64,000 bases of DNA from Rubripirellula obstinata (GCF_001642955.1 NZ_LWSK01000001.1:1-64000), one strand, 5' to 3'; shown: positions 28,302 to 37,979, counted from the first letter of the stretch. A program made the numbers and translations. The notes: generated by a model from the letters alone, not told the origin.

Positions 28302-30241
28302 TGGAGGCCCTGTATCGCTGCTTCCTCACTCAATCTGGCCTGTCTCAAGAGCAGGTCGAGCATTACTCGTCGTACTGCGACATCGAGGAGTCAACCCAAG
28401 AAGACGTGTTGGCAATGGCATCCTACTGGGAACCGGATCCGCAGTTGATCGATTACCTTGAATCCAGTCTGACCAAGGTTCTGAATAGCCTCGAAATCGA
28501 CACGCTGAGCACCAAGCCATCCGAACTCGAACGCACGATGGCGGACGGCCCTAACTCATCGGCCACAGATTCCACCCTGCTCGAACCATCGCAGAGCATC
28601 AACGCCGCGTTCACGCAACTCGGCTCGGGGACGCTTACTGGCCGCACCGAGACACAGCGGGAATTCGCCAAACGCGAAGCCGACCCGGTTTACAAGCGAC
28701 AACGAATCCAGCAAGAACAACAAGAACGCGAACAGCGGGAACAAGACGATCTGGAACGCATACGGCTGAATCGACGCCGCACGATCAAACTGGTCGGAGG
28801 CGGATTGGCCGTCTTGGCGACCGGCGGCACGGTGGCCGGCGTCTATCTATCTCGCCAGCAATACGAGTCAGCAGTACAGGCGGCCAAGTCTAACGCCAGT
28901 GAACTGCTCGCTGAGCTCAACAAGCCAACACTGCCTAGTGAACAAAAGCTCCAAGCACTTCAAGCGTCAGTGAACGCTTCGCTGAAACCATTGGGGGAAG
29001 AAGACGCGACCGCGATCCTCGAAAACATCAAGACTCGTCATGATTCGACTGAGTACGTCATCGGGGTGAGCCGAAACAGGATCAGCCGCATTGAATCCAT
29101 CGCTCGACTGAACCGAGAAAAGCTCTTGGTTGCTTCCAAACGAGAGCTTGTCAAACTCGATGGGACGGCCCAGGCGATCAATACCGTCGAGCTGTCTTCG
29201 TTCAACGAAGCCTATGTTGCGTATGTCCAGTCTCGTTATGCCACAGTGCAGTCCGCACTTGAGACGCTTCAAAAAGCGTCTCCGAAACATCAGTTTTCAG
29301 CGGAGCGACCAGAGAACTGTCTGGAGAACGACAACTACAAGATCTCACCCGTGGTCGAAGACAGTCGAGACAATTTGGCGACCGCTCTGGCAATTACGCA
29401 CAACGAGGAAACCAGCCAGCTTCAATCGCTCTCAGTGTTGTTTTCGAGGCTAGACAATACGCTAGCGGAAGTAGATGGTGTGCATGACAGAAAAGCGCAA
29501 GAGATACTTGCTGCTATTAATAACGTCACTAAGGATTGGCATCATCGCCCAAACGCTTTATCGGATTTTATCGCTGGCCAGTTAATAGCCTTGCCGTCAT
29601 ACCTAGTATCTGATTTTTCAGGTAACACAGTAACGTTAACGCAACGAGTAATGGCTGACAAGAAGACTGGTAACAAGACAATTTACTGGCGTCTCGGGCA
29701 GGTTAAGTATGACCTAGATCACAATGTCAGATCATTCCAATCGCAAGACAACAATGTCATTGCACTCCATTTTTATGACACTTTAGATAATACTGAAGGT
29801 GAAGCTATGTGTCATTTTTCAGCGTTGTGGCAAAAGGAGATTAGGCAATATAAAAATGATTATTTTGACGATTCAAGATTGCTCGGAGGCGCAAGTTATT
29901 CGTTTTACAGCTTGCCTGCATCGAATGGGGAATTTACTTTTACTTTTGCAAATGCTCTAAGTGGTTTCCTAATTACTGATCATACGCGCAATTGTGTTCG
30001 AAGGATTCAAACACTAGATGACTTAGACTTAGATCTATTGAGAATCTTAAAAAGCACGTCTGAGTACCAGTATTCTGATTTTGATTTCTCAGATCCTAAG
30101 GTTCCCAAACGCAAAGTTATTGATGACATCGATAGGTTCTTTAAGTATGCGGGTTTTTATGCTCTTTACAGCGATGTTAACATTACGCCAGGCTATGAAT
30201 TCATTGATGAGCGTTTAGAAAAGCTTCAAGGCAACCAATGA
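28121..30241 (+). CDS. kinase C-terminal part: TM segment and unknown output domain
   Basis: From about 28198 this frame continues the kinase domain (LLDRMLAKAPADRPSMPEVM), then an E/Q/R-rich linker, a membrane segment (TIKLVGGGLAVLATGGTVAG, about 28781-28850), a helical stretch and a roughly 280-residue domain from about 29400. An ATG at 28256 could start a separate product. The 3' third is much more AT-rich than the rest, with TTA, ATA and AAT codons, so the outer domain looks like a recent acquisition. Outside the kinase fold no family is recognised. Confidence 0.7.
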   Translation: MHDLPLLHRQESIHRRHGDENSAQHTKPVSLDDFQPTYLRELLDRMLAKAPADRPSMPEVMEALYRCFLTQSGLSQEQVEHYSSYCDIEESTQEDVLAMASYWEPDPQLIDYLESSLTKVLNSLEIDTLSTKPSELERTMADGPNSSATDSTLLEPSQSINAAFTQLGSGTLTGRTETQREFAKREADPVYKRQRIQQEQQEREQREQDDLERIRLNRRRTIKLVGGGLAVLATGGTVAGVYLSRQQYESAVQAAKSNASELLAELNKPTLPSEQKLQALQASVNASLKPLGEEDATAILENIKTRHDSTEYVIGVSRNRISRIESIARLNREKLLVASKRELVKLDGTAQAINTVELSSFNEAYVAYVQSRYATVQSALETLQKASPKHQFSAERPENCLENDNYKISPVVEDSRDNLATALAITHNEETSQLQSLSVLFSRLDNTLAEVDGVHDRKAQEILAAINNVTKDWHHRPNALSDFIAGQLIALPSYLVSDFSGNTVTLTQRVMADKKTGNKTIYWRLGQVKYDLDHNVRSFQSQDNNVIALHFYDTLDNTEGEAMCHFSALWQKEIRQYKNDYFDDSRLLGGASYSFYSLPASNGEFTFTFANALSGFLITDHTRNCVRRIQTLDDLDLDLLRILKSTSEYQYSDFDFSDPKVPKRKVIDDIDRFFKYAGFYALYSDVNITPGYEFIDERLEKLQGNQ

Positions 30242-30710
30242 TATCAGCAGTCTCTTCCGCTTTATCACGGTTTGCGCCGTGTCGTGCACCGTCGTATCCT
30301 TGCAAGATGTTGTTTGGTGACAATTGTTGCATAAGCAAGACATCGCTGAGGGGGACCCCGTATTATTATTCCCAAAAGGCTTCGTTTCGTAGAACGTTTG
30401 CTAGCGAAGTTTCGTGACGCTGCCATGGGCGGCATGCTAGTCTTAGTTGCCGTTTGATTTGTCGCCTGGCTCATCTCCAAAGCACTGCTCCTATGCGTGC
30501 TGCCCCTTCCTCCGCAACTCAACCAGCGATCCTGGGTGAATGCAGGTTGCGTCTCTTCGCTCCGCATCGCTGGACCAGTGTCGAACACACTTGGATCGAG
30601 AAGGGAATGGGTACCGGAATCTATTGGTGACTGGTTGACATCGACCGGCCTCGTCTCGGCTTGGCCGTCACAAATGGCCTCGCCGAGCGAGTACACCTGC
30701 CCCTCCCTTC
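30242..30710. other. non-coding interval
   Basis: I see no supportable gene, strong hairpin or repeat here. The composition returns from AT-rich to GC-rich across it, so it may contain the edge of the insertion that brought the kinase 3' end. Confidence 0.4.
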
Positions 30711-32897
30711 ATGCTGCATCGATTGACTCTTCCCGCCGGCACTCAAAATGGCAAGGAAGCGATGGCCGCGGTTCTCCGCAGCGTCCACGCTGCAAATGCC
30801 GCTCGACATCCCGTTGAGCTAGTCGTCGCCGACCACGGTGGCGGCATTCAGTTTCTGATCGATTGTCCATTGGTGCTGCGATCGCTGCTTCTTGTTCATC
30901 TGCTGGATTCGTTTCCTGGAGCGAAGTTGGAGCGAGTGGATGACGACTTGCTTCGATCCGCCAACAACCGAAAGATGCAGTGCGTTTTGCTGCGACCGGA
31001 TCTTGATTTTGAGTACCTTCGACGGGACTCTGATCGATACGATCCAATGACCGCAGTCCTCAGTCTGCTAAAACAAAACCGTTCATCATCGAGCCACGCA
31101 CGGATCGCGATCCGTTTGCGGCCCGCTCATGATCGACGTTATCGCTGGGCGAAGCGTTCGCAGTACGTCTCCGACGGGCGATGCGTCAGCAAGATGCTGC
31201 AAGTGAAACTCGTTCGTGGCTTGGTTCATCACCAACGATCGTTCCGTTGGTTGTCAGCGATACTGGCTCGCTGCTTCGTTTTTGGCGGAAGTGCCACGCC
31301 ACAAAAAGAAAGCAAGGTCTACGATTGCCTATTTGAAACTCAGTTGACGATCCAGGTTGAAACCCAGGCACCGGGTTCAGCCGACGCCCAAGAAAGGGTG
31401 AGTGACATCGTGGGCGGTTTTTCGCTGTTCGGTTCCAATGACAATCGCTGGGCGGTGGCCGCCGTTGGCAATGAGAGGCCCGTCGGCCACGCCGGCTTGC
31501 TTTCCCCTGAAGAGATCGCCTTGATGTGGCATCCCGTTGATGATGCAGTGCAGGTTGCCAAGCTGCACCGGCTGGAGAGCGTTGAAGTCGAGCCGCCGAT
31601 TACACTGCCATCCGCTGGACGTCATAGCCGGCTGACGCCGCTTGGCCGAACCGCCTACCGCAAGGACAGCCGTTTGGTCGGTTTGCCGATTGAAACGTTG
31701 CGGCGACACGTTTACGTGACCGGTAAAACGGGCGTCGGGAAATCCTCGCTGATGCTATCGATGATGACAGCCAACATGCGTGACAACTACGGTGTCGCAT
31801 TGATCGATCCGCACGGGGATTTGTATCTCGATGCCGTCGCCCAAACACCGAAACGACGCACGAATGATCTGATCCTTTTTGATCCTGGAAGCAACCAACA
31901 ACTCGTTCCATTCAACCCGCTTGACGTTTCTGGTGGTATCGACCGTGGCAGAATTGCTGACGGCGTTCTGTCGGCGTTCGTAAAAGTGTTTGGTCTCGAT
32001 GCGGCATCGGCCCCGCGTTTGCTACACATCTTTCGCAATGCTCTTTACACGCTCGTCGAGCAACCCGAAGCGACGCTGATCGGCATCAATCGCTTGTTGA
32101 CCGATGCACAGTACCGGAAAACAGCCGTTGCACGGGTGACCAATCCAGCCGTTCGCGAGTTCTGGCATGGGGAGTTTGGGCGTTGGCATGAACGCGATCG
32201 GGCTCAGTTCTTGGCGTCTCTGCAAAACAAGCTAGGTGCGTTTCTTTCCAATCGCCAACTTCAGTTGGTGCTGGGACAACCCAAGAGTGGTTTCAATCTT
32301 CGGCACGTCATGGATGATGGCGGCATCCTTCTTTGTAACCTGTCGAAGGGTCGGCTCGGTGAAGACTCCGCTAACTTGCTTGGTGCGTTGCTACTCAGTT
32401 CGCTGCAATTGGCAGGGGAGTCGCGTGCGGACATTCCCGAGGCCGAGCGTCGAGACTTTATTTGCTACGTTGACGAGCTGCAAAATTATTCAACGACCGC
32501 GCTTGCCACATCGTTGTCGGAGGCCAGGAAGTATCGGGCACCGCTATTCGTTTTGGCGAACCAGTATCGTGAGCAATTAGCTCCCGAATTGCGTTCAGCG
32601 ATTGTCGGGAATTGTGGTTCGCTGGTGACATTCCAAGTCGGATCGGAAGACGCCCCGTTTTGGTCGAGACACTTTGGAGGTTCGGTCACGCCCGAGGGAC
32701 TGATGACGATGCCCAAATTTCACGCCGTCGCGAACATCCTGATTGACGGGATGCCGTCCGGTCCCATGACGATCAAGACGTTGCCGCCGCCGAAGGCGAT
32801 TGCAGAGAAAGTTAAAAAGCTGAAACGACAAGCACTTCGTCAGTTCGCTCGCCCGCGTGCCGAACTGGAGGAGAAGACCGATGCGTTGTTCCGATAA
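30711..32897 (+). CDS. VirD4/HerA-type ATPase (conjugative coupling-protein-like)
   Basis: The 728-residue protein has a long N-terminal region and a RecA-like motor: HVYVTGKTGVGKSSLML (Walker A), VALIDPHGDLY, FICYVDELQNY (Walker B) and FVLANQYREQL. This pattern is that of type IV secretion DNA-binding ATPases (TraD/TraG/HerA superfamily). It probably pumps element DNA during transfer. No VirB-type channel genes are visible, so element 2 would be mobilisable rather than self-transmissible, or uses unrecognised channel proteins. Confidence 0.78.
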   Translation: MLHRLTLPAGTQNGKEAMAAVLRSVHAANAARHPVELVVADHGGGIQFLIDCPLVLRSLLLVHLLDSFPGAKLERVDDDLLRSANNRKMQCVLLRPDLDFEYLRRDSDRYDPMTAVLSLLKQNRSSSSHARIAIRLRPAHDRRYRWAKRSQYVSDGRCVSKMLQVKLVRGLVHHQRSFRWLSAILARCFVFGGSATPQKESKVYDCLFETQLTIQVETQAPGSADAQERVSDIVGGFSLFGSNDNRWAVAAVGNERPVGHAGLLSPEEIALMWHPVDDAVQVAKLHRLESVEVEPPITLPSAGRHSRLTPLGRTAYRKDSRLVGLPIETLRRHVYVTGKTGVGKSSLMLSMMTANMRDNYGVALIDPHGDLYLDAVAQTPKRRTNDLILFDPGSNQQLVPFNPLDVSGGIDRGRIADGVLSAFVKVFGLDAASAPRLLHIFRNALYTLVEQPEATLIGINRLLTDAQYRKTAVARVTNPAVREFWHGEFGRWHERDRAQFLASLQNKLGAFLSNRQLQLVLGQPKSGFNLRHVMDDGGILLCNLSKGRLGEDSANLLGALLLSSLQLAGESRADIPEAERRDFICYVDELQNYSTTALATSLSEARKYRAPLFVLANQYREQLAPELRSAIVGNCGSLVTFQVGSEDAPFWSRHFGGSVTPEGLMTMPKFHAVANILIDGMPSGPMTIKTLPPPKAIAEKVKKLKRQALRQFARPRAELEEKTDALFR

Positions 32898-32949
32898 AGT
32901 ATGCGATTTAATAGGTGTTCGGACGATCTGATGGCAAGCTATCTTTCAG

Positions 32950-33924
32950 ATGAAACGACAACTTGAATTGTGGGGCGATCATCCGAACGAGGAGCCGAAC
33001 CGGCACGAAGCGGTAGAGGAACACTCTCAATCCACCATTGGCGAAAGCCAATCGGAGGTGCAAGCGGACGTTATAAAGCTCTTTGTAAACCCTGATAGGC
33101 AATTCGATTTTGGTGGAAAGCCGTTTGAGCAATGGCCAGCACCAGAAGTAAACCGCAATTCAATTTCAGTCGATCGGCCAAAGATCGACATTGATGGTCC
33201 CGCTCATCGGTTTGAGATTCACCGGCACGATTACGTCGAAGTATTTTTCGGCAAAGACGAACTGAGATACGGCCATGTTGTTGGGATCTCCCATAAGCGT
33301 CAGCAGGTCCGCATCGCGTTTGACCATACCGACGAAGAGACTTGGTTTGACACGGCCTGCGTCTATCCGACCGTTGAAGACGAACCAAAGAGAACACCCC
33401 GTCGAAAAATCGGTCAGCAAGTCAACGAATCGTTGCAGACGCCCAGCGTGCAAGAGCAAGTGGCTATCCGCCTAGAAAAACAATCCCAATACACTTCTTT
33501 GAAAATCGTTTCGCTGATTCGCATCGGTTCGATGAAAGGGCGAGCGAAATTGACCAGTACCGCCGAAGCATGCGCGTTTTTTCGTCAGTATTGGATGGAT
33601 AATCCTGCAGCAGACCAAGAGAAATTCGTGATTAGTTTGCTCGACACGAAACACGTCGTGCAGAGCGTGGTGGAGATAACGCAGGGAACGCTCGACGCGT
33701 CGTTGGTGCATCCACGCGAGGTATTCAAGCCAGCAATCCTGGAGGGAAGCAGTGCCATTTGTCTAAGTCATAACCATCCCTCTGGCGATCCAACGCCTAG
33801 CAGGGAAGACCACGCAGTCACCGAGCGGTTAACCGATGCAGGAAAGCTGCTCGGCATCACTGTGCTGGATCATATTGTCTTCGCTGACGGGACAAACGAA
33901 GTCGTATCATTGCGTGAGTGCTGA
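32950..33924 (+). CDS. radC: RadC-like JAB-domain protein with N-terminal extension
   Basis: The C-terminal third of this 324-residue protein is the RadC/MPN+ domain with the metal motif SHNHPSGDPTPSREDHAVT and the upstream TLDASLVHPREVFKPAI. The N-terminal 200 residues are unusual and include a beta-rich segment (YGHVVGISHKRQQVRIAF) like an SH3-type barrel. Plasmid and island RadC proteins are common; their exact role is unsettled. Confidence 0.85.
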   Translation: MKRQLELWGDHPNEEPNRHEAVEEHSQSTIGESQSEVQADVIKLFVNPDRQFDFGGKPFEQWPAPEVNRNSISVDRPKIDIDGPAHRFEIHRHDYVEVFFGKDELRYGHVVGISHKRQQVRIAFDHTDEETWFDTACVYPTVEDEPKRTPRRKIGQQVNESLQTPSVQEQVAIRLEKQSQYTSLKIVSLIRIGSMKGRAKLTSTAEACAFFRQYWMDNPAADQEKFVISLLDTKHVVQSVVEITQGTLDASLVHPREVFKPAILEGSSAICLSHNHPSGDPTPSREDHAVTERLTDAGKLLGITVLDHIVFADGTNEVVSLREC

Positions 33925-34111
33925 TTGAATCAGCGGGAGTGGAAGCAGATGAGCGAGTGCCAGTGACGCCAATCGGTGCCATTTTTGCATTGTCAAAATT
34001 TCGTTGAGTTCAAGGTAGTCTGCGAGCAGCTCCACCTTGACCCGAAATTCAGCAATGCAGCTTCATCACCGAAGCCTACAGGCCGCTCATCTTTTTCTTC
34101 CCTCTCTCGCT

Positions 34112-34396
34112 ATGTTCAATCTTTACCACCACGGGCAACAACGACTGGATCTCATCACTGGACGCTATACCGACAACGATCAGTTTTACGTCGCCCTCGA
34201 AGAACCGAATGGTGATCTGTACGCTGATCTTTCGGTTTGCCTGCCCGAAATTCCTTTGGCCGACGGCGAATTCATCTTCAAAACGTACAGCGGTAACGAA
34301 GGTCTGCTAGAGGCCATGATGCACACCCGACGAATCAAAGTCGTTCGCACAGTCAACACGCCGTTGGGGATGCTGCCCGTTTGTCGGCTTATCTAG
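34112..34396 (+). CDS. DUF4313-family protein
   Basis: The start at ATG 34112 (MFNLYHHG) gives 94 residues. The pattern LYADLSVCLPEIPLADGEF, then YSGNEGLLEAM and a C-terminal VCRL fits DUF4313, a small family common on conjugative plasmids and ICEs. Function unknown. Its stop overlaps the convergent gene 34393-34800. Confidence 0.72.
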   Translation: MFNLYHHGQQRLDLITGRYTDNDQFYVALEEPNGDLYADLSVCLPEIPLADGEFIFKTYSGNEGLLEAMMHTRRIKVVRTVNTPLGMLPVCRLI

Positions 34397-34800
34397 TTTG
34401 CTCCGTCGTTTTCTCCCAGCAGCAAGCTACGGACGTGGTCGACTTGTTCTTGGCTAATCATCCCAAAGCCAAAGAGTTGTGTCAGTCCAATCAGGATCTT
34501 GAGCCGTTCCCAACCATCGTTTTCTTCAACTGACGACTTTGCCTGGGCAACGACTAACGTCCAAAGCTCGTTTCGTTGCCGTTCATCAGATGGCTGCAAG
34601 TCCATGTGGTTTGCGTGCCGAGAGCGTTCCGAGAAAATTCGCCTTGCATACTCTGCTTGTTCTTCAGTGATCTCATCGATCATCGTCAGGGCGGTAATGC
34701 CACAAAGAAGCTTTGCCGTTTCCCAGAAATCACTCGGGTCGATGCAGCGGGCGTCCGCGACCGCAAGTTCCCAGTGACACGTCTCTGTTTGCTCGCTCAT
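34393..34800 (-). CDS. hypothetical protein with internal duplication
   Basis: A 135-residue protein of two similar helical halves: FWETAKLLCGITAL...EITEEQAEYARRIF and GWERLKILIGLTQL...MISQEQVDHVRSLL. No family is recognised. It is the first of two minus-strand frames in a block of small plasmid-type genes. Confidence 0.6.
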   Translation of the reverse strand: MSEQTETCHWELAVADARCIDPSDFWETAKLLCGITALTMIDEITEEQAEYARRIFSERSRHANHMDLQPSDERQRNELWTLVVAQAKSSVEENDGWERLKILIGLTQLFGFGMISQEQVDHVRSLLLGENDGAN

Positions 34801-34836
34801 GGTCGTTTTCTCGCCGGGCCGCGTGCGTCAAAGGTT

Positions 34837-35130
34837 TCATTGGAGATATTTGTTGAGTGCTGCCAATCCCTGCTTTGCATCCTTTTCCAACTGATTCTTG
34901 TCCAACGGTCCCGAGGCATGCCAACTGGAGAGTTGGACGCCCAGCATCTTCTCAACGATGGTGCGGAGCGAATCCCCGTATAGGACGCGTACCGAACCGC
35001 CGTTCGTGTACTCGAACGTCGTCTTTCCTGTTTGCTTCCAGTCTGATTTTTTCCGTAAGGCGTTGACCAAGTTTTCTCTCGCGTCCGCGTTCGGATCTTC
35101 AGCGACTGCCTCGTAGTACAAGATTTTCAT
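34837..35130 (-). CDS. hypothetical protein
   Basis: Starting at 35130 (MKILYYEAVAED) the protein has 97 residues; an upstream ATG at 35181 is possible. It contains SDWKQTGKTTFEYTNGGSVR and a helical C-terminus. No family is recognised. Confidence 0.5.
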   Translation of the reverse strand: MKILYYEAVAEDPNADARENLVNALRKKSDWKQTGKTTFEYTNGGSVRVLYGDSLRTIVEKMLGVQLSSWHASGPLDKNQLEKDAKQGLAALNKYLQ

Positions 35131-35340
35131 GCTCTTGCACAGCGAGCGAACCGTCAGTTTGAGAACGAGAGCTTTCAACATCAGGTCTCACGGTATGCCT
35201 GACCGTTTGCGATGTCAATGAAATCTGATACCGAGTTGACGTGGCGTATCACTCGAGGGGAGAAACGATTGCTGACGAGGCACGAGCAAAACAGCACAAT
35301 CCTTCGCTGACGTGTCAAAAGCTTCCTGCGGCTCTGCTTT

Positions 35341-35739
35341 GTGACACCGCTCGGATCATGCAAGAGAAAGCGTGCCATCGCGGCAATCTATTTCTTCCCC
35401 ACATTCACCGTGATACGTCCACGAACCAAATCACCGGCACACACACTTCTTCCCAAGGGCATCTTGGCAAAGCTACCGACACTCGGTGCGACATCTGAAA
35501 ATCCTGATCCCGTCGTTCAAGTCAAATGGTTCACTCCCGATGCCAACTGGACTTGGTGGGTCATCGAATACGATCCAGAATCCCGGATCGCCTACGGGTT
35601 CGTTCGGGGAATCGAAGACGAGTTCGGCACCTTCACTTTCGACGAGGTCGAACAGTTGCGAGGTTCACTCGGGCTGCCCGTTGAACGAGACTTGCACTTC
35701 GACCCACAACCCGTGTCGAAAGTGATGAATCGAGCGTAG
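35341..35739 (+). CDS. DUF2958-family protein
   Basis: From residue 36 on the sequence follows the DUF2958 pattern: LLPKGILAKLPTLGAT, DPVVQVKWFTPDANWTWWV, EYDPESRIAYGFV, then LGLPVERDLHF. The GTG at 35341 is a weak start and the first 35 residues may not be translated; a start close to 35440 would suit the family. DUF2958 proteins are small and plasmid- or ICE-associated, of unknown function. Confidence 0.75.
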   Translation: MTPLGSCKRKRAIAAIYFFPTFTVIRPRTKSPAHTLLPKGILAKLPTLGATSENPDPVVQVKWFTPDANWTWWVIEYDPESRIAYGFVRGIEDEFGTFTFDEVEQLRGSLGLPVERDLHFDPQPVSKVMNRA

Positions 35740-35835
35740 TTGGCAAGTCGATGAAAGGCTCTCGAACTCCGAGGGCCTTTTTCTCGTTTGGCGAACCGCC
35801 GTTCGCTATTCTGTTGGCAATTCCCATCCGTTCCT

Positions 35836-36126
35836 ATGTCGCTTCCCAAACTGAAGATTCAAGAGATTCCGTACGATCATCCCGACTCAAATTGTCAGTT
35901 CATCGCCGGTCCTGACAAACCGTTGTTGTCGACGCCCGCCGCGATCGAGATGCACTCGCATGAAACGGTGCTTGCGTGTTATCTGGTACTGCGGCAGGTT
36001 GCCAAGCAAATGGACGGCATCGACTACCTGCAGGTGTTCGAGGACGAATCGAAAGCGGAAGATCTCTGGTTCATCGAAGACGGCGAGGGGGGAGCGATCA
36101 CAGGCATGCTGCCCTCGGACTATTGA
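35836..36126 (+). CDS. hypothetical protein
   Basis: The start at ATG 35836 (MSLPKLKIQEIPYDHP) gives 96 residues; the frame is open upstream to 35788. The middle is HETVLACYLVLRQVAKQMDG and the end acidic (EDLWFIEDGEGGAITG). It resembles small plasmid hypotheticals but no family can be named. Confidence 0.55.
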   Translation: MSLPKLKIQEIPYDHPDSNCQFIAGPDKPLLSTPAAIEMHSHETVLACYLVLRQVAKQMDGIDYLQVFEDESKAEDLWFIEDGEGGAITGMLPSDY

Positions 36127-36201
36127 GCCGAAAACGCCTGGGAAACCAATCAGGCGACCATTTACTGGATTTTCAAGAAGGAGATTGGTAAACTAGTAAG
36201 T

Positions 36202-36468
36202 ATGAATCCAACCGCAGAATCCTCCGCGTTCGACCGTGCCGTCAGCCCCGTACTGAAGCAGGTCTTACCGCAGCCGAAAGCCGAAACCGTCATCAGTTTT
36301 GATGTCGATCCCGATCTTCGTGCCCGGATCGAAGAACTCGCGACCAAGTCGACCGAGGGCGAGCTGACCGATCAAGAGCGTCTGGAGTATCAGGGTTACG
36401 TTCGGGCCAACAAGTTCATCGCTACGCTACAACGACAAGCTCGTCGTCTTTTGAACCCTGCTTCCTAG
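36202..36468 (+). CDS. small partner of HNH nuclease
   Basis: An 88-residue helical protein with VDPDLRARIEELATKSTEGE and QGYVRANKFIATLQRQARRL. Its stop is immediately followed by the ATG of the HNH gene, so both are cotranslated. Its size and place suggest a binding partner or antitoxin-like regulator, by inference only. Confidence 0.65.
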   Translation: MNPTAESSAFDRAVSPVLKQVLPQPKAETVISFDVDPDLRARIEELATKSTEGELTDQERLEYQGYVRANKFIATLQRQARRLLNPAS

Positions 36469-36852
36469 ATGACGGTGAACGAATCCACCAAAACGATCGT
36501 TCGGGAACGGGCGGGCCATCGTTGTGAGTATTGCCAGCTTCATCAGGACGATTCGCCGCTCGCCACTCTGCACGTTGAACACATCATTCCACGCAAACAC
36601 GGCGGCAGCGACGAAGTTGAAAATTTGGCACTGGCATGCATCGACTGCAACTTGCACAAAGGCCCCAATTTAACGGGGGTTGATCCTGAAACGGAAGAAA
36701 TCACTGTCTTGTTTCATCCTCGCCAAGACGATTGGGACGACCACTTCGAGTGGCAGGGGATACAGATCGTCGGCAAAACCCCAACGGGCCGTACCACCGT
36801 TCGCGTGCTTGAAATGAATAGCGACGAGCAGCTTGGTCTCCGCTTGTCGTAA
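36469..36852 (+). CDS. HNH endonuclease
   Basis: The 127-residue protein is a compact HNH nuclease: CEYCQLHQDD, the catalytic stretch HVEHIIPRKHGGSDEVENLA, and CIDCNLHKG with the second zinc pair and the final His. All key residues are present. It is coupled to the 88-residue gene before it. Whether it serves defence, homing or toxin function is not visible. Confidence 0.82.
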   Translation: MTVNESTKTIVRERAGHRCEYCQLHQDDSPLATLHVEHIIPRKHGGSDEVENLALACIDCNLHKGPNLTGVDPETEEITVLFHPRQDDWDDHFEWQGIQIVGKTPTGRTTVRVLEMNSDEQLGLRLS

Positions 36853-37053
36853 CCCAGACACGATCAATTTTCTTTGTGGCGAAAATCCGCAGCGAGCTTC
36901 CAGCATCGCTGCTGCCGTTACGTTGCGACCAACTTTGGTTGCGCCGCGAAACAAACACAGGCAATCTAGTTCCGCGCCGCCCATGTTGGGCAAGCGACCA
37001 CGCCAGTCAGATGGCTGAACCGTGGTTTCGTTCTTTCTTTGCGGAGACACGTC

Positions 37054-37263
37054 ATGCTGATCGACCGATCCGATGGCAAATGTTACGAATGCGAAGGTCA
37101 ACTTGAAGTCACCGATGCCGACGACTGTTCCATGACAGTCGACTGCGTTGAGTGTGGTGAATGCTTTACCGTCGAACCCGACGCCTTTGGCGACGGATGC
37201 GTCGAGTACTACATTCCGTTCATGACCGAGCGATACCTTGCCGCTGAATTTGGACCTGAATGA
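37054..37263 (+). CDS. small zinc-ribbon protein
   Basis: Starting at ATG 37054 with ggagac 5 bases upstream, it has 69 residues with CYECEG and CVECGECF, which form a zinc-ribbon. It overlaps the next gene by four bases. Function unknown. Confidence 0.6.
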   Translation: MLIDRSDGKCYECEGQLEVTDADDCSMTVDCVECGECFTVEPDAFGDGCVEYYIPFMTERYLAAEFGPE

Positions 37264-37514
37264 TGGATCCAAACACGGCCTGGGATGCCATGTTGATGGC
37301 GTACGCGGCCAAGCAATGGTCCGACGCTTTGCACTTTGCCGAAGCCCTCAAAGCTTGGCTCGATCGCGGCGGATTCCCGCCCCATCCAACGATTGGTTCG
37401 TCAACCGGCTCACATACGATGCAGCCAGACGAACAACTATCGCGAGCAATCGTCGTCGCGGCTTGCGATCACATCTGTCGCCACTGTCTCCTTGAGACGA
37501 GCAAATTGGCATGA
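37260..37514 (+). CDS. small hypothetical protein
   Basis: An 84-residue protein translationally coupled to the zinc-ribbon gene (ATGA overlap). It has a helical N-terminal half (AYAAKQWSDALHFAEALKAW) and CDHICRHC near the C-terminus. No family is recognised. Confidence 0.55.
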   Translation: MMDPNTAWDAMLMAYAAKQWSDALHFAEALKAWLDRGGFPPHPTIGSSTGSHTMQPDEQLSRAIVVAACDHICRHCLLETSKLA

Positions 37515-37676
37515 GTCACCGCACTCCCGCCGAACCAAGGCATCCACTTCCCGAAGTGCGGTGCCTTTTCCCAATGGTTCGGTATTGGTCGCAAGTTGTA
37601 AGGAAGGAATCAAGACGGCCGCAGTTTCGCAAACGCCCTTTTTCAGCGTTCAAGGTGATTTCTGCGAACTCCACCT

Positions 37677-37979
37677 ATGACCGCTAAGGACGCTTGCCAC
37701 GCAGGCCGCACTTACTTCCTGCTCCTCAACAACATGGACCACGACCACCCACTCAACGTCTCAAAAAGCACTGCCCCGATCACACGCGATCAGTTCATGG
37801 CCTTCTTTCGGTCCGGCACATTCTACGAACACATGAGCGACGACGATTGCCGGGAAATTTTCGCGACCGTGCTCAAAGGCGGCAGCGATCTGACCGCCAA
37901 GTTTCTCAACGAACTTCTCGAAGACTACTCCGTCGAAGACGTCATTGTCGTCAACACAAAAACGCTCGACTGGCGATAA
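37677..37979 (+). CDS. hypothetical protein
   Basis: A 100-residue acidic protein; an internal ATG at 37734 (MDHDHPLNV) may be the true start. It contains ITRDQFMAFFRSGTFYEHMS and LNELLEDYSVEDVIVV. No family is recognised. Confidence 0.5.
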   Translation: MTAKDACHAGRTYFLLLNNMDHDHPLNVSKSTAPITRDQFMAFFRSGTFYEHMSDDDCREIFATVLKGGSDLTAKFLNELLEDYSVEDVIVVNTKTLDWR

